DNA of 64,000 nt from Mycobacterium sp. MBM (GCA_021648845.1 JAKJHY010000026.1:16773-80772), one strand, 5' to 3'; numbered from the stretch's first letter, positions 52,341 through 61,117 are shown. Numbers and translations are program-made. The notes: generated by a model not told the origin, from the letters alone.

Positions 52341-54005
52341 ATGAGCGATGTGACCTTCAACCTGTCGTCGGTATTCGGCACGGTGGCCGAGGCCATCGGC
52401 GACCAAACCTTCCTGGTCTGGCGGGATCGCCGGTTCAGCTACGCGGAGTTCGATGCCAGGGTCGATGGGTTCGCGCACTTCCTGACCGCGGCCGGGCTCG
52501 GCTGCCACACCGAACGCGACTCCCTCGGCGGACACGAATCCGGCCAGGACCATCTGGGCATCTACCTGCGCAACGGCAACCAGTACCTGGAATCGATGAT
52601 CGGCGCCTACCGCGCCAGGGTCGCGCCGTTCAACGTCAGCTACCGCTACGTCGAGGAAGAGCTCGTCTACCTGCTCAACGACTCGAAGGCCCGCGCGCTG
52701 GTCTACAGCGCTGAGTTTGCACCGCGCGTCGCCGCGATCCGAGACCGCGTCCCGCAGCTGCAGGCGCTGATCCAGGTGTCCGATGAATCAGGCAACGCGC
52801 TACTGCCCGGCGCCGTGGACTACGAGTCCGCCCTGGCCACCCCGGCTCCCGCCGGCGGACTCCCCGAGGTGTCCGGAGACGACCTGTACATCCTGTACAC
52901 CGGCGGCACCACCGGGATGCCCAAGGGTGTGTTGTGGCGCCAGCACGATATTTTCCTGTCCTCGATGGGTGGGCGGCCGTTCGGTAGCCCGCAGGCGCTG
53001 GCGTCCTACGAGGAGCTCGCCGAGAAGGCGCGTGCCGGGGCCGGCGCCTTGTCGATGCTGATGATTCCGCCGTTCATGCACGGCGCCGCACAGTGGGCGG
53101 CCTACAACGCGATCACGATGGGCGGGCGCCTGGTCATCCCCGATGATGTCGAACGGTTGCGGCCGGCGGACGTGCTGCGGCTGGCCGAGCGCGAGCGGGT
53201 CTTGACGATCCCGGTGGTCGGCGATGCGGTGGCCCGTCCGCTGGTGGAGGAGATCGAGAAGGGCGACTACGACCTGTCCGGGTTGCTCACCATCACCAAC
53301 GGTGGCGCGGCGCTGTCGCCGACCGTACGGGAACGGATCCTCGCCGCCCTGCCGCACGTGATGTTGCTCGACGCCGTCGGCGCCTCCGAATCGGGTGCGC
53401 AGCTGAGTACCTTCTCCACCGCGGGCGGCGCGACCACGGCCGCTGTCTTCGATGCGCAGTCCGATACCGCGGTGGTCGCCGAGGACTTCAGTCGGGTGCT
53501 CGCGCCCGGCGAGGGGGGCGGCTGGCTGGCCCGGCGCGACCTGATCCCGCTGGGCTACCTGGGTGACCCGGACAAGACGGCCCGCACCTTCCCCACCATC
53601 GATGGGGTGCGCTGGTCGGTACCGGGTGACCGGGCAAACGTGTTGCACGACGGCAGGATCGAACTGCTCGGCCGCGATTCGGTCACCATCAACTCCGGCG
53701 GCGAGAAGATCTTCGTCGAAGAGGTGGAACGCGCCATCGCCGCACACCCCGCCGTCTACGACGTCGTGGTGGTGGGCCGGCCGTCGGAACGCTGGGGGTC
53801 GGAGGTCGTGGCCGTGGTTCAGCTGGCCGAGGGTGCCAGCGCCAGCGACGACGAATTGGCCGAGGTATGCGGGAAATCTGTGGCGCGATACAAGATTCCG
53901 AAGGCCTTCATCCGCCACCAGAAGATCGTCCGCTCCCCCGCCGGTAAGGCCGACTACCGCTGGGCCAAGGCGATCGCCTGTGGTGAGGCCGTGCCCGCGA
54001 GCTGA
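52341..54005 (+). CDS. Acyl-CoA synthetase (FadD-family, FadD19-like)
   Basis: A 554-residue adenylate-forming CoA ligase. The AMP motif is ILYTGGTTGMPKGVLWRQ; later come SEQ-type residues (DAVGASESGAQLS), the D in VPGDRANVL and the catalytic lysine K in VRSPAGKADYRWAKA. The GVLWRQHDIF variant is typical of mycobacterial FadD proteins for steroid side-chain or branched acids (FadD17/FadD19 group). It precedes the CCD-type gene on the other strand and probably activates a carboxylate made in the same island. Confidence 0.88.
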   Translation: MSDVTFNLSSVFGTVAEAIGDQTFLVWRDRRFSYAEFDARVDGFAHFLTAAGLGCHTERDSLGGHESGQDHLGIYLRNGNQYLESMIGAYRARVAPFNVSYRYVEEELVYLLNDSKARALVYSAEFAPRVAAIRDRVPQLQALIQVSDESGNALLPGAVDYESALATPAPAGGLPEVSGDDLYILYTGGTTGMPKGVLWRQHDIFLSSMGGRPFGSPQALASYEELAEKARAGAGALSMLMIPPFMHGAAQWAAYNAITMGGRLVIPDDVERLRPADVLRLAERERVLTIPVVGDAVARPLVEEIEKGDYDLSGLLTITNGGAALSPTVRERILAALPHVMLLDAVGASESGAQLSTFSTAGGATTAAVFDAQSDTAVVAEDFSRVLAPGEGGGWLARRDLIPLGYLGDPDKTARTFPTIDGVRWSVPGDRANVLHDGRIELLGRDSVTINSGGEKIFVEEVERAIAAHPAVYDVVVVGRPSERWGSEVVAVVQLAEGASASDDELAEVCGKSVARYKIPKAFIRHQKIVRSPAGKADYRWAKAIACGEAVPAS

Positions 54006-54017
54006 CCCAGTACCGGA

Positions 54018-55463
54018 TCAGGCGCGCCCCGTCGGCACCCAGTTGCCGTGGAAGCCGGCCGGCACCCGGTGCGGTAGTTTGACCGCGGCCACCGATTCCA
54101 GCGTCCGGGCATCCAGGATCGCCAGCTCACTGCGGTCGGTGCACCGGTCGTAGACGTAGCCCATCAACACCCCGTCGTCTTCGTCGGCGTCCGGCGCGCA
54201 CGGGTGGAACACGAACTCGCCCAACGCCGCGTCCGCACCGAAAGACCGTGCCTGGCTGTTGCCGCCGACGAGGTCGTGCTTGAGCAGGGTCCCGGTTCCG
54301 CCCGCGCCCTCGCCGACCGCGGGCGCGTAACCGTAGCGGTGCCGTTTGCCGACGAGCCGCTCATCGACGCGCGGGAACTCCTGGCTACGATCGTCGATCC
54401 GCGACTCCCGCACCTTCCCGTCGGCGAGGTCGACCGTCCAGCGATCCAGTGTCGGAGTGCCCTCGTTGGGTCCGAGCTGGTCGGTGTCGAACATTTTTGG
54501 ATGACGGATCACGTCGAGCACGACCATATCGCCGTCGTCGTAGGCGTTCATCGGGTGGAACACGTAGCAGGGTTCGACATCGAACCACCGCACGTCGGCA
54601 CTGCCACCGTCGCGCGGCATCACCCCGACCCTGGCGGGGTAGCGCGGGTTCCACGAGTACGGGAACCGACGGTCGGCGCTCATCCCGGACGGCGTCCGCG
54701 CGCTGATCGGGTCGGGGATCCGGATGCGACCGATCAACGCGGACAACAACAGCCGTGCCGGCAGCCGGAGTCCGCGGGGCACCGTCATCTCCGCGGCCTG
54801 GCGATTGTCGAAGGTGACCGGTAGGTCATAGAACACGACGTGTCGCTCGGTCAGCGAGAAATCGTGCATCATCGGGCTGCCCGTGACCTCAATGTCGACG
54901 GTGCGCCGCGCCCGGCCGTCGACGCCGATCACCGAGTATTGGACGGTGTTGCCGCGAAACATGCTGTAGGACACCGCGTGCAGCTCCCCGGTGTCTGGAT
55001 CTCGTTTCGGGTGTGCGGTGTATCCGCCGGTGATCGTGCCGTCGAAGTCACATGGCCCGACCGTGTCGAGTTCGTCGGTCAGTTCGTAGTTGGCGATGCC
55101 GCCTTCGACCAACGCGATCGTCTTGCCGGCATGCCCGATCACGTTGGTGTTGGCGCCGAGCGCGGAGACCCCGGTGTGCCCGGTGCGCCGCGGCTCACCG
55201 AGCATGCGGGTCACGTGCGGGCTGCGCACCCACCGGTTGCGGTACCACTCGGCCCTGCCGTCGCGAAGACGTAGGCCATGCACCATGCCGTCGCCGATGA
55301 ACCAGTGGTACAACTCGGGATCGATCTCACCGATCGGGTTCGGACCGTTGCGCAGGTAGCGGCCATCCAGATACTCCGGGATCGTGCCGGACACCTCGAG
55401 GTCGGTCAGGGTGACCTCTTCCTCGATCGGGGCGAACGGCCCCTCCAGATAGCGGTTGGTCAT
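54018..55463 (-). CDS. Carotenoid-cleavage/lignostilbene dioxygenase-family protein
   Basis: A 481-residue non-haem iron oxygenase of the CCD family. The four histidine ligands of the seven-bladed propeller are visible: H151 (YTAHPKRD), H200 (MMHDFSLT), H303 (YVFHPMNAYDD) and H472 (GFHGNW). Residues RYLRNGPNPIGE open the family. It should cleave a double bond of a carotenoid, apocarotenoid or stilbene to aldehydes. ATG 55463 is divergent from a TetR gene with two palindromic operators between them. Substrate is unknown. Confidence 0.92.
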   Translation of the reverse strand: MTNRYLEGPFAPIEEEVTLTDLEVSGTIPEYLDGRYLRNGPNPIGEIDPELYHWFIGDGMVHGLRLRDGRAEWYRNRWVRSPHVTRMLGEPRRTGHTGVSALGANTNVIGHAGKTIALVEGGIANYELTDELDTVGPCDFDGTITGGYTAHPKRDPDTGELHAVSYSMFRGNTVQYSVIGVDGRARRTVDIEVTGSPMMHDFSLTERHVVFYDLPVTFDNRQAAEMTVPRGLRLPARLLLSALIGRIRIPDPISARTPSGMSADRRFPYSWNPRYPARVGVMPRDGGSADVRWFDVEPCYVFHPMNAYDDGDMVVLDVIRHPKMFDTDQLGPNEGTPTLDRWTVDLADGKVRESRIDDRSQEFPRVDERLVGKRHRYGYAPAVGEGAGGTGTLLKHDLVGGNSQARSFGADAALGEFVFHPCAPDADEDDGVLMGYVYDRCTDRSELAILDARTLESVAAVKLPHRVPAGFHGNWVPTGRA

Positions 55464-55473
55464 GACGAACCCT

Positions 55474-55516
55474 CCATAACACCGTTATTGATCTCTTCGT
55501 TATAACAGTGTTATGG
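55474..55516. promoter_or_regulatory. Paired TetR-type operators between the CCD and TetR genes
   Basis: Two 13-bp palindromes, ATAACACCGTTAT (55476-55488) and ATAACAGTGTTAT (55502-55514), differ at two central positions and lie 26 bp apart centre to centre. They also nest in an outer inverted repeat CCATAACAC/GTGTTATGG (55474-55482 and 55508-55516). This fits autorepression of the TetR gene with control of the CCD gene. Confidence 0.7.
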
Positions 55517-55529
55517 CAAGCTTGCAAGG

Positions 55530-56192
55530 GTGAGCGACGTCAGGAAGCGGTTGATCGAGGGCGGCATGCGCGTACTGGAGCGCGACGGTCTGCCGTCACT
55601 GAGCGTTCGTAGCCTCGCCGCCGAGGTCGGCACCTCGACGATGGCCGTCTACACTCACTTCGGCGGCATGACCGGCGTGATCGACGCACTTGCCAATGAG
55701 GCATTCGCGCGGTTCACCCGGGCCCTTACCGAAACCGGCGAGACCGACGACCCGGTCTGCGACTTCTTCGTCATGGGTGCGGCCTATCGGGCGTTCGCAC
55801 TCGCAGACCCAGCGCGCTACCAGCTGATCTTCGGCACGACATCCCCGGCATCGGTGGTCGGTCAGCGTGCCGATGTCACCAGCACCGGGAGCGCCACCGA
55901 CCGTGCCGAGTGGGCGGAATCCTTCGAGGCACTGCGGCATACCGTCCACCGGATGATCGCATCGGGCCGCATCCGCGACGATGACGAACTGAGCGTCGCC
56001 GGCAGGCTCTGGAGCCTCGTCCACGGCGCCGTGATGCTCGAGCTGGCCGGCTTCTTCGGCCACGAGGGCCACGGCCTGACACATGTCCTTGCCCCGTTGA
56101 CGGTCGATTGCATCGTCGGAATGGGCGACGCACGGACCCGCACCCTGCAGTCACTCCACTCGGCGCGCGAGGCACTCGCCCGCTCCGGCTGA
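55530..56192 (+). CDS. TetR-family regulator of the CCD-type gene
   Basis: A 220-residue TetR regulator starting at GTG 55530 just after its presumed operator. The HTH is SVRSLAAEVGTSTMAVYTHF (about residues 24-43), followed by GGMTGVIDALANEAFARF. The C-terminal domain belongs to the type with ADPARYQLIFGTTSPA. Divergent from the CCD gene, the two share a 66-bp promoter region with two palindromes. Ligand is probably the CCD substrate or product. Confidence 0.92.
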   Translation: MSDVRKRLIEGGMRVLERDGLPSLSVRSLAAEVGTSTMAVYTHFGGMTGVIDALANEAFARFTRALTETGETDDPVCDFFVMGAAYRAFALADPARYQLIFGTTSPASVVGQRADVTSTGSATDRAEWAESFEALRHTVHRMIASGRIRDDDELSVAGRLWSLVHGAVMLELAGFFGHEGHGLTHVLAPLTVDCIVGMGDARTRTLQSLHSAREALARSG

Positions 56193-56241
56193 GACATTCG
56201 GCCGCCGGTTGGTCGACGTAGCTGCGGATGCCTGGACAGCA

Positions 56242-56856
56242 TCACCGCGTCAGCTCGTCAGGCGGGCCCACGCTGGAGAACACCAACTGCAGGAATGTCC
56301 GGTAGAGATCCTGCCCGTCCAGATGGCTGGCCAGGGTCACGCCGTCATTGGTGGCCAGCAACACCCGCGCCAGTGACTGTGCCGGCATCTTCAACGAACC
56401 ACCAAGGCGAGCAACACCTTTGGCGATGTATTCGGCCAACGACTGGACCGTTTCCCTGCGCTGGGCGGCCACCCGGTCACGGGCATCGGGGTTACGCAGC
56501 AAAAACAGCGTGAACTCGTAGTTCAACGCCGCCGCCCGCTGCGCGTCGGCGCCGCTCAACAGTCGCCACCGCTCGGCGAATCCCTCGACATCGACATCGG
56601 CGAGCCGATCTAAGGACGCCATGACATCGGCGAAACCGTCCAGGAAGCGCTGGCGATGCCGTTCGATCACCGCGAGAAAAAGTTCATCTTTGCCGCCGAA
56701 CTGCGCATAGATCGCACCTCGGGTGTACCCGGCAGCGTCAGCGATGTCCTCTAGCGAACCGGCATATCCCCGGCTGGCGAATACTCCCTCGGCCGCATCG
56801 AGCAACACCGTGCGGGTCTGCTCCATGCGCCGTTCCCTGGTCCAGCGCTCGGTCAT
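56242..56856 (-). CDS. TetR-family regulator of the Rieske-P450 operon
   Basis: A 204-residue TetR regulator from ATG 56856 (MTERWTRERRMEQTR). The HTH is SLEDIADAAGYTRGAIYAQF (about residues 33-52), with FGGKDELFLAVIERH. The longer ORF reading to 57084 would run through the promoter and is rejected. The C-terminal half lacks a named signature. It is divergent from the Rieske gene and two 18-bp palindromes lie between them, so it probably represses that operon. Confidence 0.92.
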   Translation of the reverse strand: MTERWTRERRMEQTRTVLLDAAEGVFASRGYAGSLEDIADAAGYTRGAIYAQFGGKDELFLAVIERHRQRFLDGFADVMASLDRLADVDVEGFAERWRLLSGADAQRAAALNYEFTLFLLRNPDARDRVAAQRRETVQSLAEYIAKGVARLGGSLKMPAQSLARVLLATNDGVTLASHLDGQDLYRTFLQLVFSSVGPPDELTR

Positions 56857-56883
56857 GAGGGCATTCTCGCAAATATCCGCCTC

Positions 56884-56920
56884 AGATACACCCTTGTATC
56901 TAAGATACATCTCTGTATTG
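56884..56920. promoter_or_regulatory. Tandem 18-bp palindromic operators before the Rieske operon
   Basis: Operator 1, AGATACACCCTTGTATCT (56884-56901), is a perfect 7-bp-arm palindrome with a 4-bp spacer. Operator 2 (56903-56920) repeats AGATACA, four bases, TGTATT. They are 19 bp apart, about two helical turns, so two dimers could bind on one DNA face. They sit 27-63 bp before the TetR start and 66-103 bp before the Rieske start. Confidence 0.75.
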
Positions 56921-56986
56921 TCGTGACTGTCGTCACAGCGCCCGACACCGTCTTCGCGAACATCCACCCGCAGGAGGGAATCCTCG

Positions 56987-58342
56987 ATGCCCATCGATTC
57001 CGCACGATCCGCACGGCCCGGTGAATGGGTCGACGCCGAGGGCCTCAGCCCTGACGACGCCAGCGCACTGTTCCGGATGCACATCCCGACCGACCGCTAC
57101 ACTTCCCCGGATTTCGTGCGCAGAGAGCGATACGCGATCTGGATGCGGGTCTGGCAGGTCGTCGGTCGCGTCGACGACGTGCAGGAGACCGGCGATTACC
57201 TGGAGTACCGGATCTTCGACCAGTCCTTCGTCGTGATGCGCGGAAATGACGGCCTCATAAGGGGTTTCGTGAACGCCTGCCGACATCGCGGCAATCCGCT
57301 GTTCAGCGGCCAGGGCCACGCCAAGCAACGCATCGTCTGCCGATACCACCTGTGGTCCTACGACCAACAGGGCAAGCTACGCGGCTGCTCCAAGCCCGAG
57401 ATCGACAAGGACGAGTACGGCTTGCTCGAGGTCCCGGTGGACACCTTCGCCGGCTTTGTCTTCCTCAATCCCGACCCGAACGCCGCACCGCTGCGCGAGT
57501 TCCTGGGCGAGGACGTCATCCGCATCCTGGAGCCGTATCACCTCGAGCAGATGACGACTGTGCTGAATGTCCGGGAAGCACTGGATTGCAACTGGAAGGT
57601 GGTGATGGACGCGTTCGAGGAGGGCTATCACGTCTCCGGGATCCACCCCCAACTGCTGCGGGTACTGGTCATCGACCCCAGCAAGGTCAAGTACCGCTTC
57701 CTGGACCAACACAGCATCGCCGTCGCCCCGTTCGAGGTCGCCCATGTCGAGGGTATGGGACCGGAGAAACAGGTCGAGGGCATCATGGAACTGCCCGAGA
57801 CCTTCCCTGGGGTGGTGCGGGTGCTCCCCCGCTTCACCGAGTTGGTGGACGAACACCGCACCGCGGACGGCACCCTGCGGTTCCCCGACGGTGTCACCGG
57901 ACGCACCCTGCTGCAGCAGGCCACCCGCGACACCTTGTCGCACGACGGCCTGGACGTCGACGGACTCACCGATGCGCAGATGAGCGACAACCATGGCTGG
58001 GTGCTGTTTCCCAACTTCTTCATGACCATCCGGGCCGGCGAGGCCACCGTCATCATGTCCACCCCGCACCCGGACGGTGACCCCAACCGCTGCATCTGGC
58101 ACATCACCAGCTTCATGTGGTTACCCGACGAGCACCGCGGCGCGTTCGCAGCGGACCTCGTCGACGTCCAAGAGCCGGGCAGCTTCAAGTATTTCGAAGC
58201 GCTGCAACAGGACTACGAACAGATGCCGCGCCAGCAGACCGGCCTGCGCAATACCCGACTGGACCATATGGCGCTGGTCAACGAAGAAGTGGTCATCGCG
58301 CACTATCACTCTGTCATCGATCGTTACCTGGCGGCCGTCTGA
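56987..58342 (+). CDS. Rieske non-haem iron oxygenase, alpha subunit
   Basis: A 451-residue ring-hydroxylating oxygenase alpha subunit. The Rieske cluster is C98-R-H100 and C118-x2-H121 (ACRHRGNPL, VCRYHLWSYD). The mononuclear iron site is in MDAFEEGYHVSGIHPQL, H215 and H220. Length and the long catalytic domain fit the family of phthalate- and aromatic-acid-type enzymes as well as terpenoid-type ones. No ferredoxin or reductase gene is nearby, so electrons must come from elsewhere. ATG 56987 follows GGAGGG. First gene of a five-gene operon. Confidence 0.94.
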   Translation: MPIDSARSARPGEWVDAEGLSPDDASALFRMHIPTDRYTSPDFVRRERYAIWMRVWQVVGRVDDVQETGDYLEYRIFDQSFVVMRGNDGLIRGFVNACRHRGNPLFSGQGHAKQRIVCRYHLWSYDQQGKLRGCSKPEIDKDEYGLLEVPVDTFAGFVFLNPDPNAAPLREFLGEDVIRILEPYHLEQMTTVLNVREALDCNWKVVMDAFEEGYHVSGIHPQLLRVLVIDPSKVKYRFLDQHSIAVAPFEVAHVEGMGPEKQVEGIMELPETFPGVVRVLPRFTELVDEHRTADGTLRFPDGVTGRTLLQQATRDTLSHDGLDVDGLTDAQMSDNHGWVLFPNFFMTIRAGEATVIMSTPHPDGDPNRCIWHITSFMWLPDEHRGAFAADLVDVQEPGSFKYFEALQQDYEQMPRQQTGLRNTRLDHMALVNEEVVIAHYHSVIDRYLAAV

Positions 58343-58764
58343 TGCCCGACCTGGCCGAGATCCTCACCGCGCATACCGGCCTCAGCAGAGCCGTCCTGGA
58401 GTACGCAGATATCACCGGCCGAATGGTCGCCGAGGCCAAGCGACCCGGGTTCGACGCGTCCGGCTGGGACTCGCTGGCCGAGTTGGTCGACACTGCGAAC
58501 TTCCACCGCGTCGGTCCGTTCAAGGACGAGATGGACTGGGCCGGCTACCTCGAGTTCCTGACCGGTTGGGCGTCGACCTCCGAATGGGAGTGCACCTTCA
58601 AACGCGTGACCGAGCACGGCAATCTGGTGTTCCTGGAACTCGAAGAGCGCAGTGTGGTGGGCGACTTCCGCAGCGTGGTGAACACGCTGTCGGTCTACGG
58701 CTTCGATGACGGCGGCCGCATCGTCGGCCTTGACGTCTACCTGCAGATGGAGTTTCCTGCGTGA
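58342..58764 (+). CDS. NTF2-like protein, possible oxygenase small subunit
   Basis: A 140-residue protein whose start overlaps the Rieske stop (TGATG). Pattern and length fit the NTF2-like/SnoaL fold, which is also the fold of ring-hydroxylating dioxygenase beta subunits (VTEHGNLVFLELEERSVVGD, then FDDGGRIVGLDVYL). It could be a genuine beta subunit, an isomerase or a dehydratase. Position directly after the alpha gene favours a complex or coupled step. Confidence 0.78.
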   Translation: MPDLAEILTAHTGLSRAVLEYADITGRMVAEAKRPGFDASGWDSLAELVDTANFHRVGPFKDEMDWAGYLEFLTGWASTSEWECTFKRVTEHGNLVFLELEERSVVGDFRSVVNTLSVYGFDDGGRIVGLDVYLQMEFPA

Positions 58765-59381
58765 GCCAAGCCCGACCCCAGCTGGCACCGCTGACCGCCG
58801 AGCAGTGGGGTGACGCCGAGTATGCGGCGTTCGGTGCACTGCTCGGCCTGCCCGCCGACAAGGTTCCCCGGGCCGGGTCCGGCGAGCCCTATGACCCGCT
58901 GAATTTCGACATCATCGGGGTGCTGGCCCGCCACCCCGGCATGTCCCGGTTGTTCCTGCAGTTCAACGGTTTCCTGCTGCACCGCGGAGAACTACCGGGC
59001 CGACTGCGGGAACTGATCATCCTGCGGGTCGCACTGCGGCACCGGTCGGCCTTCGAGTGGGGTCAGCACGTCCGGATGGGTGCCGCGGTCGGTGTCACCG
59101 GCGACGATGTGACCGCGCTGATCGAAGGCAACAACGCGTTCGACGGCCACGACCGGCTGGTGCTCGACGCCGTCGACGAGATGATCGACGACGGCAAGGC
59201 GCAGTGGCCGACGTGGCAGCGCCTGGTCGAGGCGCTCGGCGAACACGCCGCGATGGAGGTCATCTTCCTGGTCGGCACCTACACTCTGACCGCGATGGCC
59301 TTCGGCACCTGGGGATTACAGGCCAAACCAGGCAGCGCAGAGCTGCCACCGACGAGGCCGACCACGAAAGAGGGACATTGA
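58761..59381 (+). CDS. AhpD/carboxymuconolactone-decarboxylase-like protein
   Basis: A 206-residue protein of the CMD/AhpD superfamily. LRELIILRVALRHRSAFEWG followed by QHVRMGAAVGVT is the CMD core. The CxxC pair of AhpD peroxidases is absent, so it is more likely to act on a small organic acid or as a scavenger. Its GTG (58761) overlaps the preceding stop by 4 bp. Similar genes occur in aromatic and terpene degradation operons. Confidence 0.85.
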   Translation: MSQARPQLAPLTAEQWGDAEYAAFGALLGLPADKVPRAGSGEPYDPLNFDIIGVLARHPGMSRLFLQFNGFLLHRGELPGRLRELIILRVALRHRSAFEWGQHVRMGAAVGVTGDDVTALIEGNNAFDGHDRLVLDAVDEMIDDGKAQWPTWQRLVEALGEHAAMEVIFLVGTYTLTAMAFGTWGLQAKPGSAELPPTRPTTKEGH

Positions 59382-59905
59382 TGAACCTGGAAGACCGCAT
59401 CGCCAAGCATCGCCGGATGGCCGAGAGCTACCGCGACAAGTACGTATTGCAGAAGGTCGCCGCGGGCGAGAGTTACGACGAATGGGAGTTCACCGAGGAC
59501 GCGGTCTATACCTCCCCCTACTTCGTCGCCGATCAGGAATTGGTCCTCAAAGACGTTGCCACCCATTGGGATACCGCGGCAACCGTCGAGGCCAAGGCAT
59601 ACGGCATCACCTTCCCGGACTGGAAGCCGGTCGACTTTCACGTCTGGCCCGCCGAGAACGGATTCGTCATGCGCTACCGCTGGCAGGGCACCAACATCCA
59701 CAACGGCGAGGTCATGGGCTTCTACTCCATCAGCTTCGTCGACACCAACGAGGACGCTCAGATCACCCATTGGTCCACCTACGTCAACGACGAGGAATAC
59801 GGGCCGTTCCTGGAGGCCGCGATCGGGGCGCGCGGACCGTTTCACGGGGATTCCTACATGCGGGCGCTGGCAGCGCATTTCGAGAAGAACGGATTGAGCT
59901 TCTAG
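59381..59905 (+). CDS. NTF2-like protein, second of the operon
   Basis: A 174-residue soluble protein with an NTF2-like pattern: AESYRDKYVLQKVAAGESYD forms the N-terminal helices, then WEFTEDAVYTSPYFVA, FHVWPAENGFVMRYRWQG and ITHWSTYVNDEEYGPFLEA give the barrel. Possible catalytic acids are in DEWEFTEDA and DTNEDAQ. Starts at ATG 59381 on the last base of the CMD stop. Not closely similar to the first NTF2-like protein. Confidence 0.8.
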   Translation: MNLEDRIAKHRRMAESYRDKYVLQKVAAGESYDEWEFTEDAVYTSPYFVADQELVLKDVATHWDTAATVEAKAYGITFPDWKPVDFHVWPAENGFVMRYRWQGTNIHNGEVMGFYSISFVDTNEDAQITHWSTYVNDEEYGPFLEAAIGARGPFHGDSYMRALAAHFEKNGLSF

Positions 59906-59906
59906 G

Positions 59907-61109
59907 ATGACCACCAACGCCACCGAGAAGATGTATTACGACCCGTGGGATGCGGCCCTCAACGCGGACCCGTACCCGATGTTCAAACGTCTGCGCCATG
60001 AAGCGCCGCTCTACTACAACGACGCGCACGACTTCTATGCCGTGAGCCGATTCGAGGATGTCAACCGCGCGCTGGTGGACCACGCCACGTTCAGCTCAGC
60101 CCGGGGCGCGGTGCTGGAGATCATCAAGGCCGGTATCGACATCCCGGCGGGCACACTGATCTTCGAAGACCCGCCGATCCACGATATCCACCGCAACCTG
60201 CTCTCCCGCGCGTTCACGCCGCGCAAGATCAACGCGCTGGAGGACAAGGTGCGCGCGTTCACGACGCAATGCCTGGACCCCCTGGTCGGCGGGGACCGGC
60301 TGGACTTCGTCAAGGATCTCGGGGCAGTCATGCCGCTGCGCGTGGTGAGCGCGCTGTTCGGCATCCCCGAGGACTACCAGAATCGTGTACTTGCGGACGG
60401 GGAGAAGCACGTGCGCACCGAGCGTGGCGCCCAGATGACCGACAACCCGGACGGTCCCATCACCGACGGGGAGTTCTTCGCCGAATTCGTCGACTGGCGG
60501 ATCGCCCATCCGGCCGACGATCTGACCACCGAGCTGCTCAACGCCGACTTCACCGACCAGACCGGCACCGTCCGCAAGCTACGCCGCGAGGAATTGCTGC
60601 TGTTCATGTCCGTGGTCGCCGTCGCCGGCTCGGAGACCACGACCCGCCTGATCGGGTGGGCGGGCAAACTGCTTTCCGAGCATCCCGACCAGCGCCGCAA
60701 GCTGGTCACCGACCGATCCCTGATTCCGGGCGCGATCGAGGAGATCCTTCGGTACGAACCGCCGGCGCTGCAGGCCGCGCGCTATGTCACCCGCGACGCC
60801 GAATTCCAGGACGCCACCGTGCCCCAGGGCAGTGCGATCATCTTGCTCATCGGCGCCGCGAACCGCGACGAGTCTCGTTTCGGCGCCGACTCCGAGGAGT
60901 TCGACATCACCCGTGGACCTCGTCAGCACCTCAGCTTCGGGGTGGGGGCCCACTACTGCCTTGGCAACGCACTTGCACGCATCGAGGGCCGAATTGCGTT
61001 GGAGGAGATCCTGAATCGCTTCCCCGACTGGGAGGTCGACCTCGACAACGCGGAGTTCTCGTCCTCGTCGGTGGTGCGCGGCTGGGACAGCATGCCCGCC
61101 CGGGTCTGA
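59907..61109 (+). CDS. Cytochrome P450
   Basis: A 400-residue soluble bacterial P450. The haem ligand is C351 in LSFGVGAHYCLGNALARIEG. The oxygen-binding I-helix motif is AGSETTTRLIG, the ExxR motif is EEILRYEPPALQAARYVTRD. The start 1 bp after the NTF2-like stop makes it the last gene of the operon. It likely hydroxylates the substrate before or after the Rieske step. Family number cannot be set without alignment. No ferredoxin gene is adjacent. Confidence 0.95.
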   Translation: MTTNATEKMYYDPWDAALNADPYPMFKRLRHEAPLYYNDAHDFYAVSRFEDVNRALVDHATFSSARGAVLEIIKAGIDIPAGTLIFEDPPIHDIHRNLLSRAFTPRKINALEDKVRAFTTQCLDPLVGGDRLDFVKDLGAVMPLRVVSALFGIPEDYQNRVLADGEKHVRTERGAQMTDNPDGPITDGEFFAEFVDWRIAHPADDLTTELLNADFTDQTGTVRKLRREELLLFMSVVAVAGSETTTRLIGWAGKLLSEHPDQRRKLVTDRSLIPGAIEEILRYEPPALQAARYVTRDAEFQDATVPQGSAIILLIGAANRDESRFGADSEEFDITRGPRQHLSFGVGAHYCLGNALARIEGRIALEEILNRFPDWEVDLDNAEFSSSSVVRGWDSMPARV

Positions 61110-61117
61110 CCCGAAGA

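Noticed and set aside
56857..57084. N-terminal extension of the second TetR regulator.
   Set aside because: It would translate the operator region and part of the Rieske 5' end in antisense.
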